A DNA stretch of 64,000 bases, from NCBI RefSeq assembly GCF_963675455.1, contig NZ_OY776217.1, positions 3,272,001 through 3,336,000 on the forward strand. The letters run 5' to 3'. Numbering within the stretch: position 1 is the first letter of the stretch; every line of letters starts with the position of its first letter. This document shows positions 17,814 through 26,925 of the stretch, piece by piece. This stretch comes from Emcibacter sp. (GTDB taxonomy: Bacteria; Pseudomonadota; Alphaproteobacteria; Sphingomonadales; Emcibacteraceae). The position numbers and the translations under genes were made by a program. The notes under the pieces were generated by a model. That model made no database searches, was not told the origin of the DNA, and was given only the letters and a program-made list of their open reading frames with translations.

Positions 17814-17900
17814 CGTCACCCTCGCGAAAGCGGGGGTCCATTTGTACGTCTGAGGGATGTGTCAGGCCGAGCGATGGATTCCTGCTTTCGCAGGAATGAC
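17814..17900. repeat. REP-like repeat copy
   Basis: Complete unit with both hairpins. The first is CCCTCGCGAAAGCGGGGG, slightly diverged; the second is the standard CCTGCTTTCGCAGG. Confidence 0.85.
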
Positions 17901-17974
17901 GGCATGGGATAAATTCCCCGCTTGCCCTCCTCGGCTTCCGTCCCGTACACTTGGCTCAACCAGAGGGGGCAAAG

Positions 17975-19372
17975 ATGAGCGACGAAACACCCGAACAACC
18001 AGACGAAAACGGCCTGATCCCGGCGGAAGCTAATCCGTGGTGGTGGTTAGCGAATTATCATGGTGTGCCAAAGAACGAAGATGATCCCAAAATTGCTGAG
18101 AACCGCGAAACATGGAATAAAATTCTATATGCTAAACTAAAGGGCGCAAAACGCGATCTGCTAACAAAAAAAATTGATGAATTTAATTTGCCACTGTTTC
18201 GCGTCTCAGGACGATTTCCCCCACCTGAACTGCGCCAAATACGCGAATACTGCATCGAAGAAGCAAGAAAAAATTGGAAACACACCTTTGACTTTGACGG
18301 ATACTTCCCTTTTGCCTTAAACGGACCCCGAAACCAAAATACTTTTAAAAATACATTATTCACCAAACCGTTATTTTTTTCTGGTTGCCTATTTGCTGAT
18401 GAATTCGATTTTCAGGGAAGTACATTTGAAAAACGCGCCCATTTTAGTGATACATTTTTTCTAGACCATGCAAACTTAAGCAGATGCACCTTCAAAGGTA
18501 AGTCGTATTTTTCTAAAGCTCTATTTTTTGGCCCTGTGGCTTTTGGAGCATCAAAGTTGATTGGAAACTGCTACTTTAACGACGCAAAATTTTTAGATAA
18601 TGCTAATTTCAATTCTTTTTTTTGGAATCCAAGCGCCACTCCCTACCAAGAAGCAAATTTTAGCAATACCGACTTTTTTCTTCGCGCCGATTTTCCGTCT
18701 GCAGAATTCCATACAGCTATTTTTAACGGCGCAAAATTTCATGAATCTACCAACTTCCAAAATACAATCTTCCAAGTACCTCCAAGATTTCATAAAACGA
18801 CTTTGCATTCGGACACAAATTGGGAAGTTAAGAGTTGGCCAAACAATAATCCAGATGGTCTGAAACAAGCAGTAGAATGGAAGAGTTCCTGGTCAAGATT
18901 GAAACTTCATATGAACGCCCAACAGCGGCATGATCTCGAACAAATCTTTTTCTGTAAAGAAATGGAAGTTGATCGCTGTATTCTAAAGCTGAAGGGAGGG
19001 AAATACATTGAGAGATTTTCCTATTTCCTGTACAAATGGCTATCTGGATATGGTCAAAGTATTGGACTTACACTAGTTTGGTTACTCATCTTTCTCATAG
19101 CGTTTTCAGGAATATACACAACTCTTGGCATTCTCGAATACAGCAATCCCCTTGGTGCCCCCTGGTTGGAAAGTTCATTTTGGGAGGAATTGAAACTGGG
19201 ATTAAAGATAAGCTTTGCCAACACGCTACCTATTCTCGGCATACATCGCTATTTCCTCTCCTCGGAAACTTCAGGCTGGATATTCGCTTTTAGCGGCCTT
19301 CAATCCACTCTTAGCCTAGTGCTGCTCTTCCTGCTCGGTCTCGGCCTCAGGAATAAATTCAGGATCAAATAA
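17975..19372 (+). CDS. pentapeptide-repeat membrane protein
   Basis: 465 residues. The middle (about 120-270) has Phe-centred pentapeptide repeats such as ANLSRCTFKGKSYFSKALF, predicted to form a right-handed quadrilateral beta helix. The C-terminal third has two or three membrane segments (LTLVWLLIFLIAFSGIYTTL and STLSLVLLFLLGLGL). AGAGGGGG precedes the Met at 17975; an upstream Met at 17951 is less likely. It is more AT-rich than neighbouring host genes, which suggests recent acquisition. Function unknown; similar proteins occur as membrane-linked sensors or effectors. The prophage begins 12 bases after its stop. Confidence 0.85.
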   Translation: MSDETPEQPDENGLIPAEANPWWWLANYHGVPKNEDDPKIAENRETWNKILYAKLKGAKRDLLTKKIDEFNLPLFRVSGRFPPPELRQIREYCIEEARKNWKHTFDFDGYFPFALNGPRNQNTFKNTLFTKPLFFSGCLFADEFDFQGSTFEKRAHFSDTFFLDHANLSRCTFKGKSYFSKALFFGPVAFGASKLIGNCYFNDAKFLDNANFNSFFWNPSATPYQEANFSNTDFFLRADFPSAEFHTAIFNGAKFHESTNFQNTIFQVPPRFHKTTLHSDTNWEVKSWPNNNPDGLKQAVEWKSSWSRLKLHMNAQQRHDLEQIFFCKEMEVDRCILKLKGGKYIERFSYFLYKWLSGYGQSIGLTLVWLLIFLIAFSGIYTTLGILEYSNPLGAPWLESSFWEELKLGLKISFANTLPILGIHRYFLSSETSGWIFAFSGLQSTLSLVLLFLLGLGLRNKFRIK

Positions 19373-19379
19373 CTACGTC

Positions 19380-19384
19380 GTCAC
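19380..19384. repeat. left target-site duplication GTCAC
   Basis: Five bases identical to 59479-59483, directly outside the prophage terminus. A 5-bp duplication is the Mu hallmark. Confidence 0.92.
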
Positions 19385-19580
19385 TGTAAGATAGTGCTAG
19401 GTATGGGACAGTATTGCATCCGGGATTGAGCGGGATGTAACGGGATATACTGGGACGGAGACATAAGTAATACCGGGGGTTTCCGGGCGGCGCGGCAGCT
19501 TTTGTCGATTTTTTTTTGCTTTTTTTGTCCCATATCTCGATCTTGCCAGGCAGGAAGCGTTTTGCGGGACATATGGTACA
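19385..19580. promoter_or_regulatory. prophage left end with transposase-binding-type sites
   Basis: TATGGGACA occurs at 19402-19410, 17 bases from the tip, matching the offset of the right-end site. Its exact inverted copy is at 19526-19534 and a one-mismatch copy (TATGGTACA) at 19572-19580. Three spaced sites on the left resemble the L1-L2-L3 layout of Mu. Confidence 0.75.
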
Positions 19581-19583
19581 GAA

Positions 19584-19903
19584 AAGGCCGCACCCCCCCA
19601 AAAACGACGAATGCGGCCTAAAATTGAATTTAAAAAATACGGCGACTACAGTTCATTAAATATTCTCCCCGTTATTCGGCGTACTGATACTCTTTTTAAC
19701 AACATTTAAAGGCATTTTTTGTATCTTGCCCTTGCTCGAAGCGCTCGAGAAGGTGCGGTTAATACCGGTGAGGATGCCTCTTTTGCCCCCTCATGGCTCT
19801 GAATCATCCCCCAGATGATCCATCCCACCGACTTTGCTATGGAAAGCAGGCAAAGATATGGCGGGGCCACTCTCTAGTTGCTAGATCAAGCCCCGCCACT
19901 ATC
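19584..19903. other. non-coding left arm with two hairpins
   Basis: No gene longer than about 20 codons is convincing here. AGGCCGC/GCGGCCT forms a hairpin at about 19584-19621, and TGGCGGGGC (19859-19867) pairs perfectly with GCCCCGCCA (19890-19898), just downstream of the leftward repressor. The second is probably the repressor's transcription end, although it lacks a strong T run. Confidence 0.55.
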
Positions 19904-19954
19904 TTAGGTAGCGATTAAAAACCAGTTAACGTATTGTAATGTTTCTGCAATAAA

Positions 19955-20530
19955 TTATTCGGACTTCAGAGAAACAGAGATAAGCCGACGCATCTTCTTG
20001 ACCAAGGGATCATTAGGATCCATGTCAGTTTCCGGGCCATAGGCTTTTTCGATTTCCCACATCAAAAATGTCAATTCTTCAAACTTCTCAGGCTCAATAA
20101 GCTTTTGAGCGTCCCAGAGAGACACGTACACGCCCATGGCCGCATGAGCCAGGGTTCCCCCTTCTTCCTCGGCCTTATCTTCATCAAACAACAGATTATC
20201 CCGCTTCATTGGCCCTTCACCATAGGCGAGCCACTCCAAAGATATATCGAAGTGAAAACACAGCCGAACGATTACATCTAATTTGGGGAAATTCTTTCCC
20301 TGAATGTATTTAGTCAACATGTCATGCGAAATACCGGCGATAACTGACGCATTTTTGCGTCCTCCGGCCATTTCAGCAACCATCTCTATACGCTGTCCGA
20401 GTTCTTCTATTGAACTCGGATAAATGGAAGACGCATTTTTTCCGTCATCCGAGTTCTCATAACCCATTGTTTTCTCGTGTCTTTTTAATTTATCACGCAT
20501 TTTTTCATTTTCTTTAACACGGATACGCAT
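19955..20530 (-). CDS. prophage repressor (XRE/Mu c-type, helix-turn-helix)
   Basis: 191 residues from the first start, MRIRVKENEK. The helix-turn-helix spans roughly residues 45-100 (IEELGQRIEMVAEMAGG through DMLTKYIQGKNFPKLDVIVRLC), followed by a C-terminal region rich in acidic residues. It is the only leftward gene at this end, divergent from ner and the transposase, as in Mu-like lysogeny control. Start choice is uncertain: ATGCGT occurs at 20530 and 20500, both inside repeated operator-like motifs, and another Met lies at 20467. Confidence 0.85.
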   Translation of the reverse strand: MRIRVKENEKMRDKLKRHEKTMGYENSDDGKNASSIYPSSIEELGQRIEMVAEMAGGRKNASVIAGISHDMLTKYIQGKNFPKLDVIVRLCFHFDISLEWLAYGEGPMKRDNLLFDEDKAEEEGGTLAHAAMGVYVSLWDAQKLIEPEKFEELTFLMWEIEKAYGPETDMDPNDPLVKKMRRLISVSLKSE

Positions 20531-20560
20531 TTTTCCGTTTGATAAAACGCTTTTTTGCGT
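20347..20560. promoter_or_regulatory. iterated ACGCATTTTT operator-like motifs
   Basis: Exact ACGCATTTTT copies are at 20347-20356, 20431-20440, 20495-20504 and 20525-20534. A related palindrome ACGCTTTTTTGCGT lies at 20547-20560, and the first copy extends to ACGCATTTTTGCGT. They cover the repressor/ner divergent control region and the 5' part of the repressor gene, so they are the best candidates for repressor operators. Confidence 0.65.
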
Positions 20561-20634
20561 ATATGTTTATTCAAGTTATTGCATTTTTACATCCAAATTA
20601 AAGCCCGATGCAACGGGCTGAAACAGGAAGATAG

Positions 20635-20928
20635 ATGGCTGGTAAGCATATCGAAGACATCAAGGCGGACATTCGAAAGAAGCAGGGTAAATCCCTAGAG
20701 GAGCTTTCACTCGCCTGGGGCTACAACAAAGCTGCAATCAGCACTGCCCTTCGCCGTCCTTGGCCTGCACTCCAGAATAAAATTGCCGCTTACCTGGGAT
20801 GCAAACCGAAAGCCTTGTGGCCCGATCGTTACGACCAGAATGGTCGGGAACTCCCAACCAGCCAAATTCTCAAAAACAATAGCAGTTCGGAAGCTCTCCG
20901 CAAAGATCAAAAAAGGCGGGCTGCATGA
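20635..20928 (+). CDS. ner: Ner-like DNA-binding regulator
   Basis: 97 residues. EDIKADIRKKQGKSLEELSLAWGYNKAAISTALRRPWPALQNKIAAYLG matches the Ner/Nlp-type helix-turn-helix, including the typical ALxxPWP stretch and the LWPDRYD ending. In Mu, Ner damps early and repressor transcription during lytic growth. It is the first rightward gene after the operator region, as in Mu. AGGAAG precedes the ATG. Confidence 0.9.
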   Translation: MAGKHIEDIKADIRKKQGKSLEELSLAWGYNKAAISTALRRPWPALQNKIAAYLGCKPKALWPDRYDQNGRELPTSQILKNNSSSEALRKDQKRRAA

Positions 20929-21152
20929 ACATGAGCGCGACCAGCGAGTGTCTAAACACAATAAACACAGCAGACACCGGCATCGGTCCAGTAGCGTTTT
21001 CCATCTCAAAGTTTGGGTCGAGATGTGAAAAAGGGAGCGGGATAGCTTCCCCCTCCCACCACTTGGAAACTCGCCTGCGGGTTGTTCTCCCTACAGCCAA
21101 CCTGCAGGCCCCTTTTCCAGGCAATGACAACAAACAACCCAAGGATAAGAAT

Positions 21153-21617
21153 ATGACCCGCAAAAAAAATACTCACCCAGGGCAAATGACTTTTTTCACT
21201 ACCCTGGACGACAAACCTATCGAGGTTCCGGCGAAGCCCGGCAAAGAAACCATCAACTCAAACAAGATCAAACTGGCCATTAAGGAAGCCATCGCCAGGT
21301 CACCCTTTGACCGCGAGGAAATCTGTCGCCAGCTTAGTGAACTTGCCGACCGTGACGTCTCTGTAGCGATGCTCAATGCATATACATCGCAGGCCAGAAC
21401 AACCCACCAATTGCCCAGTGACCTTCTGGCTCCCATCACCCTCATTCTTGGCCCGTCTGTGCTTCAGTGTATAGCTGAAAGTGCCGGGTGCCGGGTGGCT
21501 GAACGGGACGAGATCAAACTGGCCCGCATCGGCCACAGCTTCCTCATGCTGCAGCAACTCCAGCGCCAGGTTGATGAGGAAATCAGCGGCCTGCCTCTGA
21601 TGAGGGTTGGCGCATGA
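21153..21617 (+). CDS. hypothetical early phage protein upstream of the transposase
   Basis: 154 residues from MTRKKNTHPG, preceded by AAGGATAAG. The frame opens at 20925, overlapping ner, but the first 76 codons look unlike coding sequence. The body is helical and ends at a TGA overlapping the transposase start, so the two are probably translated together. It lies where several Mu-like phages carry a small gene before A; no function recognised. Confidence 0.7.
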   Translation: MTRKKNTHPGQMTFFTTLDDKPIEVPAKPGKETINSNKIKLAIKEAIARSPFDREEICRQLSELADRDVSVAMLNAYTSQARTTHQLPSDLLAPITLILGPSVLQCIAESAGCRVAERDEIKLARIGHSFLMLQQLQRQVDEEISGLPLMRVGA

Positions 21618-23698
21618 GAAAGATGTTTACCGCCGCCGAGCTGGCTGAGATGAACTTGCCGGGCTTGCCTGCTACGGAACGCAATATTCGTCGCCGGGCC
21701 ACCATTGAAGACTGGGACTATCAAAACCGCTCCGGACGGGGTGGTGGCAAACTCTACCCAGTTTACGTCCTTCCTGCAAAAGCCAGGGAAGCCGTTGCCA
21801 AGCGACTCCTGAAGGGATCCGCACCCGTACTCAAAACCTCAAAAGTGGACATTTCACTGTTGTCTGAACAAGACCAGCAAATCATGGAAGCCAGGGCCAT
21901 CATCCTGCAGAAATGGGATCAACTCATGACAGAATGCGCACTGCCCAGAAGTAAGGCTGCAGACGCCCTGGTTTCCATGGCCAAGACAGGTGAACTTTCA
22001 GAGGAGATTGCTCCTCTGGTGCCGGTCGCCAATGCGCGGAGCGGCCGCTCAAGCGGCAAGGCTGGTAAACAGACCTTATCCAGGACAAGCCTTTACCGCT
22101 GGCTCAAGGAAAAACGCACCGGCGGCGACAAGGCGTTGGCCCCCAAATCATCAACCGAGCTGGAGATTCCCGAGTGGGCTGGTCCACTCCTAAAACTCTG
22201 GGCTTCACCCCAGCAGCCAAGCCTTGTTGCGGTCATGGAAAAACTGACCGAGCAGCTGGGCGATGAAGCGCCAAGCTACTACCAGGCGTACCGATTCCTG
22301 AAGCGCCTGGATCCGATCACCGTCAACACCGGCCGCATGGGGCCAAGGGAGCTTAAAAACCTCAAAGCCTTCAAGCGCCGTGATGTTTCCGAACTCTGGC
22401 CCAGCTGTGTCTACACAGCAGACGGCCATACCTTTGATGCCGAGGTCGCTCACCCTGGGCATGGCAAACCATTCCGGCCGGAGATCACAACCATCATAGA
22501 TGTCTATACTCGGCGCATTGTCGGCTGGTCGGTCGGCCTGTCGGAGAATACCTGGGGCACCCATGACGCCATCCGGAAAGCCTTCACCGAGTGCGGGATC
22601 TGCAGCATCTGGTATGTGGATAACGGCTCCGGCTTCAAAAACGACTATTTTGACGACATCAAGATCATGGGTTTATTCGGTCGCCTTGGCGTGACCAAAA
22701 CCCATAGCCTGCCCTATAACTCACAGGCGCGAGGCATCGGCGAACGGGTCCACAACATCTGGGTAAAAGCGGCCAAAGAACTGCCCACCTATATGGGCCA
22801 GGATATGGACCAGGAAGCCAAGCAGCGCGTCTTTAAAATCACCCGCAAGGATATCAAGGAATTTGGCAGCTCCCGCCTTCTGATTGAGTGGCCGGAATTT
22901 GTCGAAATGTGCGAGAATGTGGTCTCCAATTACAACGACCGGCCGCACCGCAGCCTCCCGAAAGTTCGGGATGAGAATACCGGCAAGCGCCGCCATATGA
23001 CGCCGAACGAATATTGGACGGCCGAGGCATCTAAAGCAGACATCGAATGTGTCGAGCCGACCAACCACGATATCTTCCGGCCGTATGAAAAACGTCAGGT
23101 CCGGCGCGGCGAAATCCAGCTGTTTAACAACCTTTATTTTGCTTTCGAGCTGGAGCCGTATCACGGCGACGATGTGCATGTCGGCTATGACATTCACAAC
23201 CCCGACCAGGTGTGGGTCCGCGACCTGGACGGTCGCTTTATCTGCACCGCTAAAGTGGACGGCAACAAAACCAGCTACTTCCCCAAATCAGCGCTAGAAA
23301 TTGCAGCCGAAAAACGCGCTAAGAGCCGCCTGCGCCTGGTTGACAGAAAGCGGGAGGAAATCGAGCAGGAACTGCACCCGGATACGCTCCTGGAGTACCG
23401 CCCGGAAATGGAGATTACACCCGAGCAGCTGCAGACCGCAGAACGGGAAACATCCAAACTGATCGAACTGCCGCCGCAGCCAAAAATCGCTGAGAACGGC
23501 CGCCCGATTTTCTCAAGCGATTATGACCTCGCCCGATGGCTTGTGAACAATCCGGATCAAGTCACGCCAAAAGACAGGGAGCATCTCGGTGAGATGCTCC
23601 GCCAGCCAACATTCAAAATGACACTTGAAGTTTACAACGTCGATATCAACGGCCTGAGAAACCTCATTGATAGCGACACCAACAGAGGAGAAGTCTAA
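21614..23698 (+). CDS. A: MuA-type DDE transposase
   Basis: 694 residues. The N-terminal MFTAAELAEMNLPGLPATERNIRRRA part is the MuA-like DNA-binding region that recognises the phage ends. The RNase H-like catalytic core shows Asp270 (YTADGHTFD), Asp336 (WYVDNGSGFKN) and Glu377 (ARGIGERVHN), close to the D269/D336/E392 positions of MuA. A C-terminal beta-barrel and ATPase-contact region follow. It catalyses strand transfer for integration and replicative transposition. Overlaps the previous gene by four bases. Confidence 0.97.
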   Translation: MRKMFTAAELAEMNLPGLPATERNIRRRATIEDWDYQNRSGRGGGKLYPVYVLPAKAREAVAKRLLKGSAPVLKTSKVDISLLSEQDQQIMEARAIILQKWDQLMTECALPRSKAADALVSMAKTGELSEEIAPLVPVANARSGRSSGKAGKQTLSRTSLYRWLKEKRTGGDKALAPKSSTELEIPEWAGPLLKLWASPQQPSLVAVMEKLTEQLGDEAPSYYQAYRFLKRLDPITVNTGRMGPRELKNLKAFKRRDVSELWPSCVYTADGHTFDAEVAHPGHGKPFRPEITTIIDVYTRRIVGWSVGLSENTWGTHDAIRKAFTECGICSIWYVDNGSGFKNDYFDDIKIMGLFGRLGVTKTHSLPYNSQARGIGERVHNIWVKAAKELPTYMGQDMDQEAKQRVFKITRKDIKEFGSSRLLIEWPEFVEMCENVVSNYNDRPHRSLPKVRDENTGKRRHMTPNEYWTAEASKADIECVEPTNHDIFRPYEKRQVRRGEIQLFNNLYFAFELEPYHGDDVHVGYDIHNPDQVWVRDLDGRFICTAKVDGNKTSYFPKSALEIAAEKRAKSRLRLVDRKREEIEQELHPDTLLEYRPEMEITPEQLQTAERETSKLIELPPQPKIAENGRPIFSSDYDLARWLVNNPDQVTPKDREHLGEMLRQPTFKMTLEVYNVDINGLRNLIDSDTNRGEV

Positions 23699-23700
23699 AT

Positions 23701-24456
23701 ATGAAAAACAGTTTCGTCAATACCTCCAACGTGGCCCGGTTCATGAGCGCCGTCTCAGACCTGCAGAACCGGGGAGCCGGGGAAGCCTGTCTGATGGTGG
23801 TGGATGGTCATCCCGGCCTTTCAAAAACAACCATTTGTCACTGGTGGGCGATCCAGAATAATGCCGTGTTCCTCCGGGCCAAGGCCGAGTGGACACCCCG
23901 CTGGATGGTGCGGGAACTTCTGGAAAGTATGAACGTCAAGCCCCGGCATTCCTTCCAGGACTGCTTCAGGCAGGCCGTGGATGCTCTGATGTCCAGGTCA
24001 AACCAGGCCCAGATCCAGGGCAAGACCTTTGCCGTGATCATTGACGAAGTCGATCACATCGGCAAGTCGGCAAAATGCCTGGAGACCCTGCGCGACTTCT
24101 CCGACCTGCTGGAGATCCCTTTCATCTTTGTCGGCATGCAAAAAGTCCGCGACAATATCTCCCGGTTTCCCCAAATTTCCAGCCGTATCGGTCAATATGT
24201 GGAGTTCTTCCCGGCCAGCCGGGACGATGTCTACAGCCTGGTCAACGAGCTTTGCGAAGTTGAAGTGGGCAAAGACCTGATCGAGTTTCTTCTGGAAGTT
24301 TCCCGAGGCCGGGTCCGCGAAGTGAAAGAGGCTATTATGGCCATCGAGCGGTTCGGAAAGCGCAACAACGGCACAGTCACCAGAAAAGCCATGGCCGGGG
24401 AAACCCTGCTCAACAGCCGGGACAACGGCCAGCCCATCAAAGTGAGGGCCGACTGA
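23701..24456 (+). CDS. B: MuB-type AAA+ ATPase, transposition target selector
   Basis: 251 residues. Walker A-like DGHPGLSKTTI (residues about 40-50), Walker B FAVIIDEVDHI, and a C-terminal helical domain. MuB-type proteins bind target DNA, stimulate the transposase and give target immunity. It starts two bases after the transposase stop. It lacks the extra N-terminal helix-turn-helix of Mu B (312 residues) and resembles the shorter B proteins of D3112/B3-like phages. Confidence 0.93.
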   Translation: MKNSFVNTSNVARFMSAVSDLQNRGAGEACLMVVDGHPGLSKTTICHWWAIQNNAVFLRAKAEWTPRWMVRELLESMNVKPRHSFQDCFRQAVDALMSRSNQAQIQGKTFAVIIDEVDHIGKSAKCLETLRDFSDLLEIPFIFVGMQKVRDNISRFPQISSRIGQYVEFFPASRDDVYSLVNELCEVEVGKDLIEFLLEVSRGRVREVKEAIMAIERFGKRNNGTVTRKAMAGETLLNSRDNGQPIKVRAD

Positions 24457-25046
24457 TGCCGGGGATCGCAACCAGACTTAACGAAGTCCTGGGCATCATT
24501 GGCCCGGAGCAATGTCTGACCATCGAGGAAATGTCCAGGCAGAGCAACCTCACCCGTCACGCGCTGCAGGACGGCGCACAAAAACTTCTTTCAGCAGGCT
24601 ATGTGGAACGCATCGAGGCCGGGTGCTACCGGCTGACCAACAAAGGCAAGACGGCAAAGGTGGACGACACCACCCTGACGTCCGGTCCCAAAGGGCCGCT
24701 AACCTTCAGCAAAAAAACCTCATTTGACAGTTTCACAGCCAGGATCTGGCGGGCCATGCGGGTAAGCCGGAAATTTACCGTTCCTGATCTGGTCATGCTG
24801 GCCAAGCAGGGAAATGAGAAAGAGCCGGAAGCTGCAGCCGGGAAATATATCCGCCGTCTGTACCAGGCTGGATATCTCCAGCTGCTGCCGCGCCGGGAAA
24901 AGGGTACGGCACCAACCAGCAACGGTTTCAAGAAATACCTGCTGGTCCGGGATGATGGTGAACTGCACCCCAGATACCGGCCAAAAACCGGCAAGGTCTA
25001 CGACCCCAACACCAAGAAAAACTACGAACTGGAGGCACGTCCATGA
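24456..25046 (+). CDS. winged-helix early phage protein
   Basis: 196 residues, overlapping the ATPase stop by one base. Two probable winged-helix units: residues 10-60 (CLTIEEMSRQSNLTRHALQDGAQKL) and about 85-145. Frequent after B in Mu-like prophages of Alphaproteobacteria. Probably a DNA-binding regulator or replication accessory; not characterised to my knowledge. Confidence 0.75.
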   Translation: MPGIATRLNEVLGIIGPEQCLTIEEMSRQSNLTRHALQDGAQKLLSAGYVERIEAGCYRLTNKGKTAKVDDTTLTSGPKGPLTFSKKTSFDSFTARIWRAMRVSRKFTVPDLVMLAKQGNEKEPEAAAGKYIRRLYQAGYLQLLPRREKGTAPTSNGFKKYLLVRDDGELHPRYRPKTGKVYDPNTKKNYELEARP

Positions 25047-25420
25047 CCGCCATGGAGAAAGTTAAAGATAAATGGGGCGAGAACGCGCCGGAGTTCATCA
25101 TCGTCATGGCTCAAGCTTGCGATAAAATCAGTCAGGCCGGAGTGGCCCGCGATGTCGGCATTTCTACCACGGCCGTCAATCTGCTGCTGAATAATCGCTA
25201 CAAGGCCAAGCTTGACAGGGTGGAGCGGAAGGTCCGGAGCGCCCTGATGCACGAAACGGTCCACTGTCCATACCTCGATATAGAGATCACCCAAAGGGAC
25301 TGTGATACCCACAGCCAGGCTAAAATCACAATGGCCAGCCCGCAGCTTTTCAAACATCGCAGAGCATGCCTGGATTGCGCGAATAACTTCCAGAAAAGGA
25401 GTGAGACCAATGTTGTCTGA
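25043..25420 (+). CDS. early phage helix-turn-helix protein with cysteine motif
   Basis: 125 residues, overlapping the previous stop by four bases. An XRE-like helix-turn-helix reads ISQAGVARDVGISTTAVNLLLNN. The C-terminal half has spaced cysteines (CPYL, DCDT, CLDC) that could bind zinc. Likely a DNA-binding regulator. Confidence 0.75.
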   Translation: MTAMEKVKDKWGENAPEFIIVMAQACDKISQAGVARDVGISTTAVNLLLNNRYKAKLDRVERKVRSALMHETVHCPYLDIEITQRDCDTHSQAKITMASPQLFKHRRACLDCANNFQKRSETNVV

Positions 25421-25664
25421 CGAGCTGTCAAATGCCTGCATCTGGCTGGAGGGCCGCCACATGGCCGGTGATGGCCTGACACAGGCTGAAACCGAAATCT
25501 TGCTGGCGAACCTGCTGCAAATACTGATCAGCGCTGACATTCTGGAATGCGGAACAATTCCCCGATCCATGCGGGAAGATATCAATCTCAAACCGTTCGA
25601 CAATATCACCCGACTTTCAGACTACAGGGCAAAGGAGGCAAAGCCATGCAGCACCCGCGCCTAG
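25410..25664 (+). CDS. hypothetical early phage protein
   Basis: 84 residues from MLSDELSNAC, preceded by AAAAGGAGTGAG and overlapping the previous gene by 11 bases. Predicted helical (ETEILLANLLQILISADIL). The longer upstream reading frame covers coding sequence of the previous gene. Family not recognised. Confidence 0.65.
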   Translation: MLSDELSNACIWLEGRHMAGDGLTQAETEILLANLLQILISADILECGTIPRSMREDINLKPFDNITRLSDYRAKEAKPCSTRA

Positions 25665-25771
25665 ACGCCCGCCTGATGGCCGCTGGCGGCACTATCAAGC
25701 CCCTCGGGCAGGCAACCCTTTACAGCACGTTTAAACGCCTGGTTAAGCAGGCACTAAGGAGAGAGAAATGA
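25646..25771 (+). CDS. very small basic phage protein
   Basis: 41 residues, MQHPRLDARLMAAGG to ALRREK, with an excellent AAAGGAGG ribosome site. It overlaps its neighbours on both sides by a few bases, as expected in a compact phage operon. Basic and possibly nucleic-acid binding. Confidence 0.6.
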   Translation: MQHPRLDARLMAAGGTIKPLGQATLYSTFKRLVKQALRREK

Positions 25772-26409
25772 ACCAGATCCCGGAAGGATATTTAAAGGAC
25801 AGCAAGGGCAGCCTTGTTCCCCTGAAAAACATTAAACAGGTCGACTTGCTGCGAAATTCGCTTGTTAAAACTCTATGTGAGAAGGCGGAGGATTTTTCCC
25901 AGGAACTCAGTAAGCTCAAGGCCGAGGCGCTGGCAGAGATGAACGCTTTTGTCGACCTGTCAGCAGCTGAATACAGCACCAGCTACGGCGGCCAGAAAGG
26001 CAACCTGACCCTGCCGTCCTATTGCGGAAAATACAAGGTAATGAGGGCCATTGCCGACAACATCACTTTTGACGAGCGATTGCTGGTCGCCAAGCAGCTG
26101 ATTGATGAATGCATCACCGATTGGTCTGCAGATGCAAACGACAAAATCAGGATCCTTGTCCAACGAGCCTTCCAGACCAACAGCCAGGGGCATATTTCCA
26201 CCGGCCGGGTTTTGGAATTGCGCCAGCTCGATATTCAGGACGAGAAATGGCAACAAGCCATGCAGGCCATTGCCGACAGCATCCATGTTCAAGCCAGCAC
26301 CACCTATGTGCGCTTTTACCGCCGTATTGGCGGCACCGAGCAATATGAGCAGATCCCGCTGGATATCGCCAAGGTCAGGATCCCGGAGGCCGGTCATGTC
26401 CAAAGGTAA
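25768..26409 (+). CDS. DUF3164 family phage protein
   Basis: 213 residues. The start IPEGYLKDSKGSLVPLKNIK and the central GNLTLPSYCGKYKVMRAIADNI are characteristic of DUF3164, a family restricted mainly to Mu-like prophage early regions. Role unknown. Overlaps both neighbours. Confidence 0.88.
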   Translation: MNQIPEGYLKDSKGSLVPLKNIKQVDLLRNSLVKTLCEKAEDFSQELSKLKAEALAEMNAFVDLSAAEYSTSYGGQKGNLTLPSYCGKYKVMRAIADNITFDERLLVAKQLIDECITDWSADANDKIRILVQRAFQTNSQGHISTGRVLELRQLDIQDEKWQQAMQAIADSIHVQASTTYVRFYRRIGGTEQYEQIPLDIAKVRIPEAGHVQR

Positions 26410-26596
26410 AGCCGACCAGGTCTTTGAGGTCACGAACGAGGCTGGCGAGTCCGTCATTGTGATTGCCCGGCATCCGAAAGGGGCCAGGACAATTGCCGGA
26501 GAACACCTGGACGGCGTGACGCTTAAATCTGAGGCCCGCCCGGTGGCAAAGGCCTACATGAAACGGGCCGTCAACCATAAGCCCAAAAGGAGCTGA
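26396..26596 (+). CDS. small hypothetical phage protein
   Basis: 66 residues, starting MSKGKADQVFEVTNEAGE at 26396 with CGGAGGCC upstream; overlaps the DUF3164 gene by 14 bases. Short beta-rich N-terminus and basic C-terminal tail (AYMKRAVNHKPKRS). Family not recognised. Confidence 0.6.
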   Translation: MSKGKADQVFEVTNEAGESVIVIARHPKGARTIAGEHLDGVTLKSEARPVAKAYMKRAVNHKPKRS

Positions 26597-26598
26597 TC

Positions 26599-26925
26599 AT
26601 GCTGCCGGCTCGCACCTCAGCTCAGGAATTGCGTGACGCCATGATGGATCTGGCACTGTTGTCCGGATCCCTCATTCCGCGCAACCGCAAGGAAAAGCAA
26701 AGGTATGCCGGTCTGTTGTCCGCCATCCGGCAGGCAAATCAACTCAGCAAGGCCGTCCTGGACGACAAGTCGGTGCCGAACGATCCGGAAGAAATGATCA
26801 AGGCATTCATTGACCAGGGCGGAGACTACAGAGCGCTGGTGGCATGCCTTACCAGCTCCACCAAGTGCCTGGAATTTTCAACACTATCCAAAGAAAGGAA
26901 AAACCATGTCGAAGAAACAAATTAA
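26599..26925 (+). CDS. hypothetical early phage protein
   Basis: 108 residues, helical, preceded by AAAGGAG. It occurs within the early operon between two small genes. No domain recognised. Confidence 0.65.
   Translation: MLPARTSAQELRDAMMDLALLSGSLIPRNRKEKQRYAGLLSAIRQANQLSKAVLDDKSVPNDPEEMIKAFIDQGGDYRALVACLTSSTKCLEFSTLSKERKNHVEETN

Noticed and set aside
20925..21152. N-terminal 76 codons of the frame before the transposase
   Set aside because: Low-complexity, unlike coding sequence, and a better start with ribosome site exists at 21153.
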